Shown here piece by piece: positions 41,916 through 51,081 of a stretch of 64,000 nucleotides of DNA; position 1 is the first letter of the stretch; each line of letters begins with the position of its first letter. The notes beneath the pieces are model-generated. The model made no database searches, was not told the origin of the DNA, and worked only from the letters and a program-made list of their open reading frames with translations. The position numbers and the translations under genes were made by a program. Origin of the DNA: Neisseria mucosa (GTDB lineage: Bacteria; Pseudomonadota; Gammaproteobacteria; Burkholderiales; Neisseriaceae); contig CP028150.1 in the NCBI GenBank assembly GCA_003028315.1, positions 1,736,001 to 1,800,000 on the forward strand. Reading direction: 5' to 3'.

Positions 41916-42365
41916 TCAGGACGAGGGTTGAAGGAACCGTGCCGCCCCCTGATTCGCCAAAGCGTCCGCCTTTTCGTTTTCGGAATGCCCCGCGTGGCCT
42001 TTCACCCATGTCCACTGTAATTCGTGTTTATGCGACAAGGCATCGAGTTCTTTCCACAAATCGTCGTTTTTCACCGGTTTTTTGGCGGCGGTTTTCCAGC
42101 CGTTTTTCTTCCAGCCGTGTATCCAGCCTTCCATACCGTTTTTGACGTATTGCGAGTCAGTACAAATCACGACGCGGCACGGGCGTTTGAGCGCTTTCAG
42201 CCCTTCTATGACGGCGGTCAGCTCCATTCGGTTGTTCGTGGTTTCGGCCTCGCCGCCGCACAATTCTTTTTCATGATTTCGGTAGCGCATCAATACTCCC
42301 CACCCCCCTGCCCCCGGATTGCCTTTGCAGGCTCCGTCTGTATAAAGGTAAACGGTATCGTCCAT
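41916..42365 (-). CDS. rnhA: Ribonuclease HI
   Basis: Cuts RNA in RNA-DNA hybrids. The 149-residue product has all four catalytic acidic positions: YLYTDGACKGNPG (Asp), NNRMELTAV (Glu), VICTDSQYV (Asp) and SENEKADALAN (Asp). It starts divergently from tehB and follows dgt in orientation. Confidence 0.96.
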   Translation of the reverse strand: MDDTVYLYTDGACKGNPGAGGWGVLMRYRNHEKELCGGEAETTNNRMELTAVIEGLKALKRPCRVVICTDSQYVKNGMEGWIHGWKKNGWKTAAKKPVKNDDLWKELDALSHKHELQWTWVKGHAGHSENEKADALANQGAARFLQPSS

Positions 42366-42497
42366 ATATCGGTTTGTTTTGCAATTTGCACAATAAAGGC
42401 ATTCATCTTATCACAAGGTTTGAATCCGCCAAGCGGCTTTGCCCCAAACAGGCATATAATATGCACCTTATCGCAAACAAATTGGAAGGAACCGACG

Positions 42498-43355
42498 ATG
42501 GACGGACAAATGGCGCTTTTTTGCTATCAGGAACTGCCGGTTTGGCAGGCAGACGAGATTCCCGACGCGCTGCGGGCGGGTCATGCGTTTGACGAAGGGG
42601 AATGGGTTTGCCTGAACGTATTGCAAGGTCGTCTGAAATTGACGGAAGCTGATAATGCTTCTGTCGAGCTGACTGCCGAAGACGGAGATCACATGATCGC
42701 GCCGCAGCAACAGTTTACGGTCGAGCCTTTGACGGACGACACGGAAATCAAGCTCTCGCTTTATTGCGCGGCAAAAGATTATTTCAATAAGAAATACGGC
42801 ATGAGCGCGACCCATTCGGCGGTAGTGGCGGCTGAAAATATCGTTCCTGCGGGCAAGGCTTTGGATATAGGCTGCGGTCAGGGGCGCAATGCGCTGTTTT
42901 TAGGTTTGAAGGGATTTGACGTAACCGCCGTGGACAACAATCCGCAGGCGGTTCAAAACGTCAACGAGTTGGCGCGTATGGAAGGCTTGGACGTGCGGGC
43001 TGTGGAATATGATTTGAATGCCGCCAACCTTCAAGATCATTTCGACTATATCGTGGCGACGGTTGTGTTTATGTTCCTGCATCCGCGTTTCGTGCCGCAA
43101 GTGATTGCCGATATGCAGGCGCACACCAACCCGGGCGGCTACAACCTGATCGTTTCGGCGATGGACACCGAAGACTTCCCCTGCCCTATGCCTTTTCCGT
43201 TTAAATTTAAAGAAGGCGAGTTGCGCGAATACTACCGCGACTGGGAGATTGTCGAATACAAGGAAGAACTCGGCGCCATGCACGCGAAAGATGCGGCGGG
43301 CAATCCGATACAGTTTAAGTTTGTTACCATGTTGGCGAAAAAGCCTGAAGTATAA
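42498..43355 (+). CDS. tehB: TehB-type SAM-dependent methyltransferase, long form
   Basis: A 285-residue tellurite-resistance methyltransferase. An N-terminal cupin-like domain (about residues 1-90, with VWQADEIPDALR and DGDHMIAPQQQFTVEPL) precedes the methyltransferase domain: GKALDIGCGQGRNALFLGLKGFDVTAVD (SAM site) and YIVATVVFMFLHP. E. coli TehB has only the second part; the long form is known in Haemophilus. A strong ribosome site (ggaaggaacc) fixes the start. It ends at a DUS-pair terminator. Confidence 0.9.
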   Translation: MDGQMALFCYQELPVWQADEIPDALRAGHAFDEGEWVCLNVLQGRLKLTEADNASVELTAEDGDHMIAPQQQFTVEPLTDDTEIKLSLYCAAKDYFNKKYGMSATHSAVVAAENIVPAGKALDIGCGQGRNALFLGLKGFDVTAVDNNPQAVQNVNELARMEGLDVRAVEYDLNAANLQDHFDYIVATVVFMFLHPRFVPQVIADMQAHTNPGGYNLIVSAMDTEDFPCPMPFPFKFKEGELREYYRDWEIVEYKEELGAMHAKDAAGNPIQFKFVTMLAKKPEV

Positions 43356-43361
43356 ACGAAC

Positions 43362-43394
43362 GGGGTCGTCTGAAATATTTTCAGACGACCTTTT
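43362..43394 (+). terminator. Inverted DUS pair after tehB
   Basis: GGTCGTCTGAAAT and ATTTTCAGACGACC with a following TTTT form a compact stem. Confidence 0.8.
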
Positions 43395-43520
43395 GGTATC
43401 CGCTTTGTTACGGCGCTTTGAACTTTTCCTACCTGCCATCAATTGGCAACCTCAAAAGCCGGATTGTGTCGGCTAGAAGCGGTTTCCACTCAAACACGCA
43501 TCACCGACAACTTCAAAAAC

Positions 43521-43556
43521 AAAAAGGTCGTCTGAAACCTTTCAGACGACCTTTTT
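43521..43556 (-). terminator. Inverted DUS pair after lolA
   Basis: AAAAAGGTCGTCTGAAA and TTTCAGACGACCTTTTT form a nearly perfect stem just past the lolA stop. Confidence 0.82.
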
Positions 43557-43568
43557 ATGATCAAACCA

Positions 43569-44192
43569 TCAGTTGCTCAACACATCCACACCTTTGGGCG
43601 GGGTGAACTTGAATGCGCCGCGCGAAAGGTTGGGCTTGGTATTCAAGCCGCCGAAGCTGATGGAGGTTTGGTTGCCGAAGCTGTCTTTCAGCTGCATGGC
43701 GGCGAGGTTGTCGCCTTTGAAACCGATACGGATGTATTGGTAGCCGGCGTTGTTTTTCTTGGGTGTTGCCAAGACGTAGTCGATGCCGTTGGACGAGCCG
43801 TCTTCTTTGAGGGAGTAGCTGCTGTCAAGGGCGTTTTTGTTGGAGAGGATGGCGGCGGGGCTGTCGCCGATGGTTTGGTCTTGGGCGGACTTGGTCACTT
43901 GTGCCAAATCAACGTCGTAGAGCCAAATGGTTTGGCCGTCGCCTACGATGGTTTGTTTGTAGGGTTTGGTGTATTCCCATTTGAATAGGCCCGGACGCAG
44001 GATTTTGAAAGTACCGTGTGCGGTTTGGGTTTTCTTTTTGCCTTGGACGGTTTGGGTGAAGCTGCCGCTGATACCGTCGGCGTCGTTGTTGAATTTCTTG
44101 AGTGCATCCACTGCGCCTGCCTGTGCGAAACCGATGGTCGCGGTCAGGGCGGAAGCGGCGAGGAATTTGAACAGGTTGTGTTGTTTCATCAT
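43569..44192 (-). CDS. lolA: Outer-membrane lipoprotein carrier LolA
   Basis: Periplasmic shuttle that carries lipoproteins from LolCDE to LolB. The 207-residue product has a Sec signal (to about AQAGA), then ISGSFTQTVQGKKKTQTAHGTFKILRPGLFKWEYTKPYKQTIVGDGQTIWLYDVDL, the LolA signature. The aromatic and Arg/Lys residues of the lipid pocket lie in that stretch. It diverges from the DUF455 gene. Confidence 0.94.
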   Translation of the reverse strand: MMKQHNLFKFLAASALTATIGFAQAGAVDALKKFNNDADGISGSFTQTVQGKKKTQTAHGTFKILRPGLFKWEYTKPYKQTIVGDGQTIWLYDVDLAQVTKSAQDQTIGDSPAAILSNKNALDSSYSLKEDGSSNGIDYVLATPKKNNAGYQYIRIGFKGDNLAAMQLKDSFGNQTSISFGGLNTKPNLSRGAFKFTPPKGVDVLSN

Positions 44193-44496
44193 TATTTTTC
44201 CTTGTTGGAAGGGGTGTGGCGCCCAGTATCGATGTTACAAAATAACAATGCAAGCCGCTTATGGGCGGTTTACATTTTGCAAACAGTGTTTCCCGAAGGC
44301 TAATTTTTTGAAGCTGCGGGATTTTTTCCTGCGGAAAAGACAATCGGGTTTCACAATTCTTTAATGTATGCCGACTGCGCAAACTGTGGTATTTAATGGT
44401 TTTTGACGCACAACGCCAAATTGTAAAGATTATATTCCTTATATTGTTTTTTTTAAACGCTATAATATTTGTTTTCTGAAAAACGGCGGACTTGGA
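44193..44496. other. Divergent lolA/DUF455 intergenic region
   Basis: 304 bp with promoters for both sides. A clear TATAAT lies about 30 bp before the DUF455 start (near 44462). I saw no repeat or RNA gene in it. Confidence 0.45.
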
Positions 44497-45324
44497 ATGA
44501 AACCTGATATCTATGCTTTGCTGGAACTTGCCCTGCTTTCAGACGACCCCGATGAAAAAGGACGGCTGACGGACGAGGCGTTTGCCGCCGTTCAGAACAT
44601 GGACGGCGCTGAGGCAAACGCTGCACCGCTGGACTTCCGCCACGCGGGACGGCCGTCTAAGCCTGTTTTGGTCGCGCCGTCGCAGCTGACGCCACGTAAG
44701 ATGAACACGACCGAAGGCTATGCGGCAATGCTGCACGCGATTGCGCATATCGAGTTCAACGCCATCAATCTGGCTTTGGACGCGGCATACCGTTTCCGCA
44801 CGCTGCCGTTTCAGTTTGTGCGCGACTGGGTGCGGGTAGCGAAGGAAGAGGTGTACCATTTCCGCCTGATGCGCGAACGGCTGCGCGCTTTCGGCTTCGA
44901 TTACGGCGATTTCGAGGCGCACAACCATTTGTGGGACATGGCGTATAAAACCGCCTATGACCCGCTGTTGCGCATGGCGTTGGTGCCGCGCGTATTGGAG
45001 GCGCGCGGGCTGGACGTTACGCCGGGGATACGCGCAAAGGTGGAACAGCGCGGCGATTCGGAAACCTGCGGCGTATTGGACGTGATTTACCGCGACGAAG
45101 TGGGCCATGTCGCTATCGGCAACCATTGGTATCAGCACCTCTGCCGCGAACGCGGTTTGGAACCTGTCGCCCTGTTCCACAGTCTGATTGCCCGTTACGA
45201 TATGTTTATCTTCCGCGGCTATGTGAACATCGAAGCGCGTGAAAAAGCCGGCTTCAGCCGCTTCGAATTGGATATGTTGGAAAATTTCGAGCAGGGTTTG
45301 AAACAAGGCAAAAAGGTCGTCTGA
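44497..45324 (+). CDS. DUF455 ferritin-like family protein
   Basis: A 275-residue, mostly helical protein. The metal-binding E/H pattern of a ferritin-like fold is visible as MLHAIAHIEFNAINLALD, VAKEEVYHFRLMRERL and YRDEVGHVAIGNHWY. These fit DUF455, related to tRNA hydroxylase MiaE-type proteins. Substrate is unknown. It ends just before a DUS-pair terminator and a cation efflux gene. Confidence 0.85.
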   Translation: MKPDIYALLELALLSDDPDEKGRLTDEAFAAVQNMDGAEANAAPLDFRHAGRPSKPVLVAPSQLTPRKMNTTEGYAAMLHAIAHIEFNAINLALDAAYRFRTLPFQFVRDWVRVAKEEVYHFRLMRERLRAFGFDYGDFEAHNHLWDMAYKTAYDPLLRMALVPRVLEARGLDVTPGIRAKVEQRGDSETCGVLDVIYRDEVGHVAIGNHWYQHLCRERGLEPVALFHSLIARYDMFIFRGYVNIEAREKAGFSRFELDMLENFEQGLKQGKKVV

Positions 45325-45353
45325 AAACCCTGCATCCGGATTTTCAGACGACC
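45311..45353 (+). terminator. Inverted DUS pair after DUF455 gene
   Basis: AAAAGGTCGTCTGAAAACC and the inverse TTTTCAGACGACCT. The left arm overlaps the last codons of the DUF455 gene (KKVV). Confidence 0.72.
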
Positions 45354-45369
45354 TCTGTTGAGGAACGTT

Positions 45370-46329
45370 ATGTCTCACCATCACGAACACCATCATCACG
45401 CACACGCCCACACGCATACCGCCAACAAAAAAGTATTGCGCGTGTCGTTCATCATCATCGCCGCCTTTATGCTGCTGGAGGCTTTCGGCGGCTGGCTGAC
45501 CCACTCGCTCGCGCTGCTTTCCGACGCAGGGCATATGTTCAGCGACGCATTTTCCTTGGGCGTGGCGTTGTGGGCGTTCAAACTCGGCGAAAAAGAAACC
45601 ACGCTGCAAAAGACCTTCGGCTACAAACGTTTCGAAATCCTCACCGCCATGTTCAACGGCTTGTCGCTGGTGGTTATCGCCGTGCTGATTTTCTACGAAG
45701 CCGTCAAACGCCTGCTTTATCCGCCCGAAATCGCCACGCTGGGGATGCTCGTCATCAGCGTTATCGGGCTGCTGGTCAACATCGGCGTGGCGGTTTACAT
45801 GCTGAAAAACAGCGACACCGAAGCCAACGTCAACATGCGCGGCGCGTATCTGCACGTTTTAAGCGACCTTGTCGGCTCGGTCGGCGCGATTGCCGCCGCC
45901 GTACTCATGATGGCGTTCGGCTGGAAATGGGCGGACCCGCTCGCCAGCGTGTTCGTTGCCGCGCTGGTCGGACGCAGCGGCTGGAGCCTGCTCAAACAGA
46001 CGCTGCACATCCTCATGGAAGGCGCGCCCGAAAACATCCACACCGACGACTTGCTCGCCGTCATCCGCAACACCGACGGCGTCAAATCCGTCCACGACTT
46101 ACACGTCTGGACGATTACCAGCAATATCAACGTATTATCCTGCCACATCGTCGTGGACGGCAGCATGACCGTGGCCGAATCCGAACAAATCGCCTACCGC
46201 ATCGAACACGAGTTGTCCCACAAAAACATCGGACACTGCACCATCCAAATCGAAAGCGAACACCACCCGCATCCCGACAGCGTCTTGTGTGCCAACGAAA
46301 CCGACGGCGCGCACCATCACCACCACTAA
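45370..46329 (+). CDS. Cation diffusion facilitator (zinc exporter type)
   Basis: A 319-residue CDF transporter. His-rich N-terminus (MSHHHEHHHHAHAHTHT) and C-terminus (AHHHHH) probably bind zinc. The six-helix domain has HSLALLSDAGHMFSDAFSLGVALWA (H-X3-D) and VLSDLVGSVGAIAAAVLM (second metal-site pair). A cytosolic domain follows with VHDLHVWTITSNINVLSCHIVVDG. The pattern matches ZitB/CzcD zinc/cadmium pumps. The ATG at 45370 follows gaggaacg; an earlier GTG-type start lacks support. Confidence 0.93.
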   Translation: MSHHHEHHHHAHAHTHTANKKVLRVSFIIIAAFMLLEAFGGWLTHSLALLSDAGHMFSDAFSLGVALWAFKLGEKETTLQKTFGYKRFEILTAMFNGLSLVVIAVLIFYEAVKRLLYPPEIATLGMLVISVIGLLVNIGVAVYMLKNSDTEANVNMRGAYLHVLSDLVGSVGAIAAAVLMMAFGWKWADPLASVFVAALVGRSGWSLLKQTLHILMEGAPENIHTDDLLAVIRNTDGVKSVHDLHVWTITSNINVLSCHIVVDGSMTVAESEQIAYRIEHELSHKNIGHCTIQIESEHHPHPDSVLCANETDGAHHHHH

Positions 46330-46333
46330 ACCC

Positions 46334-46364
46334 AAAGGTCGTCTGAAACCCTTTTCAGACGACC
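46334..46364 (+). terminator. Inverted DUS pair after CDF gene
   Basis: AAAGGTCGTCTGAAA and TTTTCAGACGACC with a tiny loop. Confidence 0.75.
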
Positions 46365-46389
46365 CCATCGAAAAACCAAAGGAAAACAC

Positions 46390-47037
46390 ATGATACAAGC
46401 CGTATTGTTCGACCTCGACGGCACACTCGCCGACACCGCCCTAGACCTCGGCGGCGCACTCAATACCCTGCTCAACCGCCACGGACTGCCCGAAAAAAGC
46501 ATGAACGAAATCCGCACCCAAGCCAGCCACGGCGCGGCAGGACTGCTCAAACTCGGCACAGGCATCACCCCCGATCATCCCGACTACGCCCAATGGCGTA
46601 CCGAATACCTCGACGAATACGACAGCCGCTACGCCCAAGACACCGCCCTCTTTGACGGCGTGAACGAAATGATTGCCGAACTCGACAAACGCGGCATCAA
46701 ATGGGGCATCATCACCAACAAACCCATGCGCTTCACCGACAAACTCGTCCCCAAACTCGGCTTCATCATCCCGCCCGCCGTCGTCGTCAGCGGCGACACC
46801 TGCGGCGAATCCAAACCCAGCGTCAAACCCATGCTGTATGCGTGCGAACAAATCCATGCCGACCCGCAACACACGGTTTACGTCGGCGACGCCGAACGCG
46901 ACATGCAGGCCGGACGCAACGCAGGCATGAAAACCGTACTTGCCGACTGGGGCTATATCGCCGCCGAAGACCAAACCGAAACATGGCCGTTCGACCACCG
47001 CATCGCATCGCCTTCGGCATTGCTAAAGATTCTGTAA
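46390..47037 (+). CDS. gph: Phosphoglycolate phosphatase-type HAD hydrolase
   Basis: A 215-residue HAD-IA hydrolase with motif I VLFDLDGTLADTALD, motif II GIITNKPMRF, the lysine in GESKPSVKPML and motif IV YVGDAERDMQAGRNAGM. This arrangement fits Gph, which removes phosphoglycolate made in DNA repair. Other small phosphatases share the pattern, so the symbol is likely but not certain. It converges on the malic enzyme gene across a DUS terminator. Confidence 0.85.
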   Translation: MIQAVLFDLDGTLADTALDLGGALNTLLNRHGLPEKSMNEIRTQASHGAAGLLKLGTGITPDHPDYAQWRTEYLDEYDSRYAQDTALFDGVNEMIAELDKRGIKWGIITNKPMRFTDKLVPKLGFIIPPAVVVSGDTCGESKPSVKPMLYACEQIHADPQHTVYVGDAERDMQAGRNAGMKTVLADWGYIAAEDQTETWPFDHRIASPSALLKIL

Positions 47038-47041
47038 AACG

Positions 47042-47078
47042 AAAAAAGGTCGTCTGAAAGTTTTCAGACGACCTTTTC
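47042..47078. terminator. Inverted DUS pair between gph and malic enzyme gene
   Basis: AAAAAAGGTCGTCTGAAAG and TTTTCAGACGACCTTTTC lie between convergent genes with A/T runs at both ends. Confidence 0.82.
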
Positions 47079-47104
47079 TACATCACATTCAAATTAAAAC
47101 CGGA

Positions 47105-48385
47105 TTACAGTTTCCATTCGCTCAGTTTGGCAGCATAGGCTTCCAAGTCTGCAATCGGACGGGTTGCCACGCCGCTTTCCATTGCAGCTTTGGCGGCAGC
47201 CGAAGCAACGCGCGGCAGCAGGCGGGAGTCGAACGGGGTCGGAATCAGGTATTCCGCGCCGAATTCGAATTTTTTACCGTAAGCGGCAACCACTTCTTCA
47301 GTTACTTCTTCCTTCGCCAAATCCGCCAAAGCATATACGCAGGCGCGTTTCATTTCTTCATTGATGGTCGTCGCGCCGACGTCCAACGCGCCGCGGAAGA
47401 TGAACGGGAAGCACAATACGTTGTTCACTTGGTTCGGGAAGTCGGAACGGCCGGTACCGATGACCACGTCCGGACGGGTTTCTTTTGCCAACGGCGGCAG
47501 GATTTCCGGATTCGGGTTTGCCATGGCGAACACGATAGGCTTGGCGTTCATGGTGTTCAGCATTTCAGGCGTCAGCAGGTTCGCGCCGGAGAGGCCCAAG
47601 AAGATGTCTTTGCCTTTGACGGCATCGGCAAGCACGCGTTGACCGTTGTCTTCAATGGCGTAGAACTGTTTGGACTCGTCCATACGGTCTTTGTCTTCGC
47701 GGGTTTTGTAAATCACGCCTTTGGAGTCGCAAACGGTAACGTTTTCGCGTTTCAAACCCAAATCGAGCAGTTGGTTCAAGCAGGCAATCGCAGCCGCACC
47801 CGCGCCGGAGCAAACCAAGGTCGCTTCTTCGATTTTACGGCCGGTATAGCGCAGGGCATTCAATACGGCAGCAGCGGTGATGATGGCGGTACCGTGTTGG
47901 TCGTCGTGGAATACCGGGATTTTGCAGCGTTTGCGCAATTCGCGTTCGATGTAGAAGCATTCAGGCGCTTTAATGTCTTCGAGGTTGATGCCGCCGAAAG
48001 TCGGTTCCAACGCGGCGATGATGTCCACCAGTTTTTGCGGGTCTTTTTCATCGATTTCGATGTCGAATACGTCCACACCAGCGAATTTTTTAAACAATAC
48101 GCCTTTGCCTTCCATCACAGGTTTGCCTGCCAATGCGCCGATGTCGCCCAAGCCCAAAACCGCGGTACCGTTGGAAATCACGGCAACCAAGTTGCCTTTG
48201 GCGGTGTATTTGTACGCATTTTGCGGATCGGCATGGATTTCCATACAAGGAGCCGCGACGCCCGGCGAGTACGCCAAAGCCAAGTCTTTGGACGTGGCCA
48301 GCGATTTGGTGGGGGTAACGGAGACTTTACCCGGCACGGGGAATTCGTGAAATTTCAGTGCGGCTTCTTTTAATGAGTTTTCCAT
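47105..48385 (-). CDS. maeB: NADP-type malic enzyme, short form
   Basis: Decarboxylates malate to pyruvate. The 426-residue product holds the catalytic tyrosine/lysine region ALAYSPGVAAPC, GDIGALAGKPVMEGKGVLFK, the metal site CFYIERELRKRCKIPVFHDDQHGTAI and the nucleotide-binding region VCSGAGAAAIACL. It lacks the phosphotransacetylase-like C-terminal half of E. coli MaeB (759 residues). Cofactor choice is inferred from overall family, not proven. Confidence 0.9.
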   Translation of the reverse strand: MENSLKEAALKFHEFPVPGKVSVTPTKSLATSKDLALAYSPGVAAPCMEIHADPQNAYKYTAKGNLVAVISNGTAVLGLGDIGALAGKPVMEGKGVLFKKFAGVDVFDIEIDEKDPQKLVDIIAALEPTFGGINLEDIKAPECFYIERELRKRCKIPVFHDDQHGTAIITAAAVLNALRYTGRKIEEATLVCSGAGAAAIACLNQLLDLGLKRENVTVCDSKGVIYKTREDKDRMDESKQFYAIEDNGQRVLADAVKGKDIFLGLSGANLLTPEMLNTMNAKPIVFAMANPNPEILPPLAKETRPDVVIGTGRSDFPNQVNNVLCFPFIFRGALDVGATTINEEMKRACVYALADLAKEEVTEEVVAAYGKKFEFGAEYLIPTPFDSRLLPRVASAAAKAAMESGVATRPIADLEAYAAKLSEWKL

Positions 48386-48605
48386 TTTTCGATCCTGTTG
48401 CGAGAGAGATGTTGAGACGAGGTCGTCTGAAACGTTGGTTTCGGGACGTTTGGCATCACAAAGGGTTTATTTATTAACAAATAAACCTATTTTGTAATAG
48501 CGTGTAATTTTACCATGTTCCCAATGCGGCGCATACCGCTATTTTCATCTGAAACAAACAACCTCAAAGCAAAAACGTATCCTTTCAGACGACCTTCATT
48601 CGGTT

Positions 48606-49232
48606 TTAAACATCCATACCGAAACTGCGCGCCAATGCATGTTCGATATCCGCCCTCACCTCTTCCAAACTCCGGTTGCCGTCGATAAGCGCGTAGCGTT
48701 CGGGATGCGCGGCGGCGCGTTCGAGATAAACAGCACGCACGCGGGTGAAAAAATCCGCCTGCTCCTGCTCGAAACGGTCCTTCTCGCGCGTCTGTCCGAT
48801 ACGCGCCATCGACACTTCCAGCGGCACGTCCAGCAGCAACGTCAAATCAGGACCAAACCCGCCCTGCACCCAATTTTCCAGCGTTTCAATATCCTGAAGG
48901 GGCACGCCGCGCCCACCGCCCTGATACGCGAAAGTCGCATCAGTAAAACGGTCGGAAACGACATGAATGCCGTCTGCCAGCGCAGGCAGGATAACGTCTT
49001 CAAGATGCTGCTGCCGCGCGGCAAACATCATCAACGTCTCCGCGCGCAATCCCGCCTTGGTTTCAGGGTTCAACAAAATTTCGCGCAAAGCCTCGCCGAC
49101 AGGCGTACCGCCCGGCTCGCGGGTAAACAATACAGGAAGGTCGCGGGATTCGAACCATTGGCGGATAACGGCAAGATTGGTCGATTTGCCCGCGCCGTCT
49201 ATGCCGTCCAGAGTGATGAATTTGGGTTTCAT
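48606..49232 (-). CDS. tmk: Thymidylate kinase
   Basis: Phosphorylates dTMP to dTDP. From the ATG at 49232 it has 208 residues: P-loop TLDGIDGAGKSTN, the FTREPGGTPVGEALREILL motif, SDRFTDATFAYQGGGRG and the lid region IGQTREKDRFEQE. An ATG 33 bases upstream (MNIRSLNQIDL) adds non-family residues and was rejected. It lies upstream of the malic enzyme gene with a 220-bp gap containing single uptake sequences. Confidence 0.95.
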   Translation of the reverse strand: MKPKFITLDGIDGAGKSTNLAVIRQWFESRDLPVLFTREPGGTPVGEALREILLNPETKAGLRAETLMMFAARQQHLEDVILPALADGIHVVSDRFTDATFAYQGGGRGVPLQDIETLENWVQGGFGPDLTLLLDVPLEVSMARIGQTREKDRFEQEQADFFTRVRAVYLERAAAHPERYALIDGNRSLEEVRADIEHALARSFGMDV

Positions 49233-49662
49233 AAGGTCAATTTGATTGAGAGAACGGATGTTCAAAAGGTCATCTGAAAAGACGGATTATAAATGCTTTC
49301 AGACGACCTTGCCTTTCAATGCGGCGTTTCCCGCATACCGTTCCGACATTTCCGGGTTTTCAAATCAATCTGATGTCAAAACCCCGCAAACCTTGAATAC
49401 CGCCTTCAGATGACCTTTTATCTTTTTAATCAACCGACCAAGCCTTTCACTTTGCAAAAAAACAACAAAAAATAATACAAAATTTACAAAAAACACAGGA
49501 ACTTATAAAATATAAAACAATAACAGTTGCAACAATAATCACAAATCATAATAATGTCATATATACCGTTCAGGCACAAAAGCCTACTGTATAAGCATTA
49601 CACAGAAAATATTACGGAGACTGTGTCAATACACATCTAAACTCACATAAGGATAAATTCCG
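49233..49662 (+). promoter_or_regulatory. AT-rich leader of the pilus locus
   Basis: 430 bp without a gene. The left part has degenerate DUS copies (aggtcatctgaaa at 49267 and tttcagacgacct near 49299). The right 230 bp are strikingly A-rich (several A5-A7 runs) compared with the neighbourhood. This region must hold the pilus promoter. The ribosome site aaggataa precedes the first gene. Confidence 0.5.
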
Positions 49663-50319
49663 ATGAAAACCCGTTTTACTTTAACTTCTCTGGCTCTGGC
49701 TTCTCTCATGATGATGGGCAATACTGCAATGGCTGTCACCACCTCTACTGGTAATTTTAACGTTACAATCAACCTGACAGGGCAATGTGAAGCCGTTGAA
49801 GTAGCTGGTGGCAGCGCAGCCCTTGCCGAAGCTACCGCAAAACAAAATGGTGATGCAATCACTAATGGGGCCGACATCAATTTTGGCGAACATGTAGCCA
49901 AATCCGGAGCCACTACTGTTGATGGAACAAGCAGAGGTACAACCACAAGTGGTATTAAAGTAACCTGTAGTAAAAATATGCCGTTTAATATTGCCTTGGA
50001 ATCAATAAATAAACCTGGTTCCACCGGCGAAGGTCTGATGAAAGGTGTTACAACTGGAAACACCGACGAAATCGGCTACCAACTCTACAAACCCACTGTT
50101 TCCTCTGCAGGCTCTTGGCAAAATACCGTTACCGCTTCTACAGACTATTCAGATGCCAACAAATGGGGCAATGATAGCAATAGCAATACTTTGAGCTTGT
50201 ACGGTAAAGGTTATGACTCACCTATGGTCATTCCAGTACTTGCTCGAGTTCCTGCAGATTCTCTGGACAAATATCTCGACCGTTATCAAGACCGCGTAAA
50301 AGTAACCTTGTCTTGGTAA
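49663..50319 (+). CDS. Spore-coat-U-type (SCPU) pilin subunit
   Basis: A 218-residue secreted protein with a Sec signal ending at NTAMA. The mature part is a beta-rich SCPU-type pilin: NFNVTINLTGQCEAVEV and INFGEHVAKSG, then GIKVTCSKNMPFNIALESINK with two cysteines spaced for one disulfide. The C-terminal donor/closing strand is YQDRVKVTLSW. This matches the major subunit of archaic (Csu-like) chaperone-usher pili. It is the first of four genes: subunit, chaperone, usher, tip. Confidence 0.85.
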   Translation: MKTRFTLTSLALASLMMMGNTAMAVTTSTGNFNVTINLTGQCEAVEVAGGSAALAEATAKQNGDAITNGADINFGEHVAKSGATTVDGTSRGTTTSGIKVTCSKNMPFNIALESINKPGSTGEGLMKGVTTGNTDEIGYQLYKPTVSSAGSWQNTVTASTDYSDANKWGNDSNSNTLSLYGKGYDSPMVIPVLARVPADSLDKYLDRYQDRVKVTLSW

Positions 50320-50355
50320 TAACATCCTCAAAACAAAATAACTAAAAAAATACTC

Positions 50356-51081
50356 ATGCAAAAAGCAATCAGCACACTTGTCGGTATGCTGACGGCGGCA
50401 GCGGTTTTACAGAGCCATGCCGCCGGCTTGCAAGTCAGTCCGACATCTCTTTCCCTGCCCGCCAAACAGCGGGCGGGCATTTTTACTTTGGGAAATAAGG
50501 GTACAGAGCCGTTGACGGCTCAGGTGCGCGTATTCCGCTGGACGCAGAACGCAAACGGCGGTGAGGTACTCGAACCTACCGATGCCGTCATTGCCAGCCC
50601 GCCCATGGTCAAACTGGAAGCGGGTGCGCAGCAGCAGTTCCGCGTGATGCGCGTCAAACCGTCTGACAAACAGGCTGAAGAAGCCTACCGCCTGATTGTG
50701 GACGAGCTGCCCGCTCCCGATGCGAAACCACGAAAAGGCATTCAGTTGGTGATGCGCTATTCGCTGCCGCTGTTTGTCAACGTTCAAAACAATGCCGAAC
50801 CGAAACTGCAATGGCGCGCGGAAAAAACCGCGAACGGCAAAGCGGTTTTGGTTGCCGAAAACACGGGCAATGCCCATGCACAACTGAGCAATATTACTTT
50901 TCAGACGACCTCCGCCAAAGACCCATTGACGCTGGCAAGCGGTCTGGCGGGCTACGTCCTGCCGGGCAACACTTGGAAACGCGAATTGGAAGTTTCCCCC
51001 GCCTCTCTGAACCAAGGTCGTCTGAATGCCACGGTAAACGGTATGCCGATCCAAACGGAGGTACGGTTTGCCGCCCCATGA
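50356..51081 (+). CDS. Periplasmic pilus chaperone (Csu-type)
   Basis: A 241-residue PapD-like chaperone with a Sec signal (to about SHAAG). The first Ig domain has LQVSPTSLSLPAKQRAGIFTLGNKG and VFRWTQ, with FRVMRVKPSDKQAEEAYRLIVDELP, then GIQLVMRYSLPLFV as the subunit-binding G1 strand. It overlaps the usher gene by 14 bases. Two uptake-sequence copies (TTTTCAGACGACCT near 50898, AAGGTCGTCTGAA near 51014) lie inside the coding region. Confidence 0.87.
   Translation: MQKAISTLVGMLTAAAVLQSHAAGLQVSPTSLSLPAKQRAGIFTLGNKGTEPLTAQVRVFRWTQNANGGEVLEPTDAVIASPPMVKLEAGAQQQFRVMRVKPSDKQAEEAYRLIVDELPAPDAKPRKGIQLVMRYSLPLFVNVQNNAEPKLQWRAEKTANGKAVLVAENTGNAHAQLSNITFQTTSAKDPLTLASGLAGYVLPGNTWKRELEVSPASLNQGRLNATVNGMPIQTEVRFAAP

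Noticed and set aside
44539..45855. 438-codon minus-strand frame across the DUF455 and CDF genes
   Set aside because: It spans two real genes and the DUS terminator between them, so it is a shadow frame.
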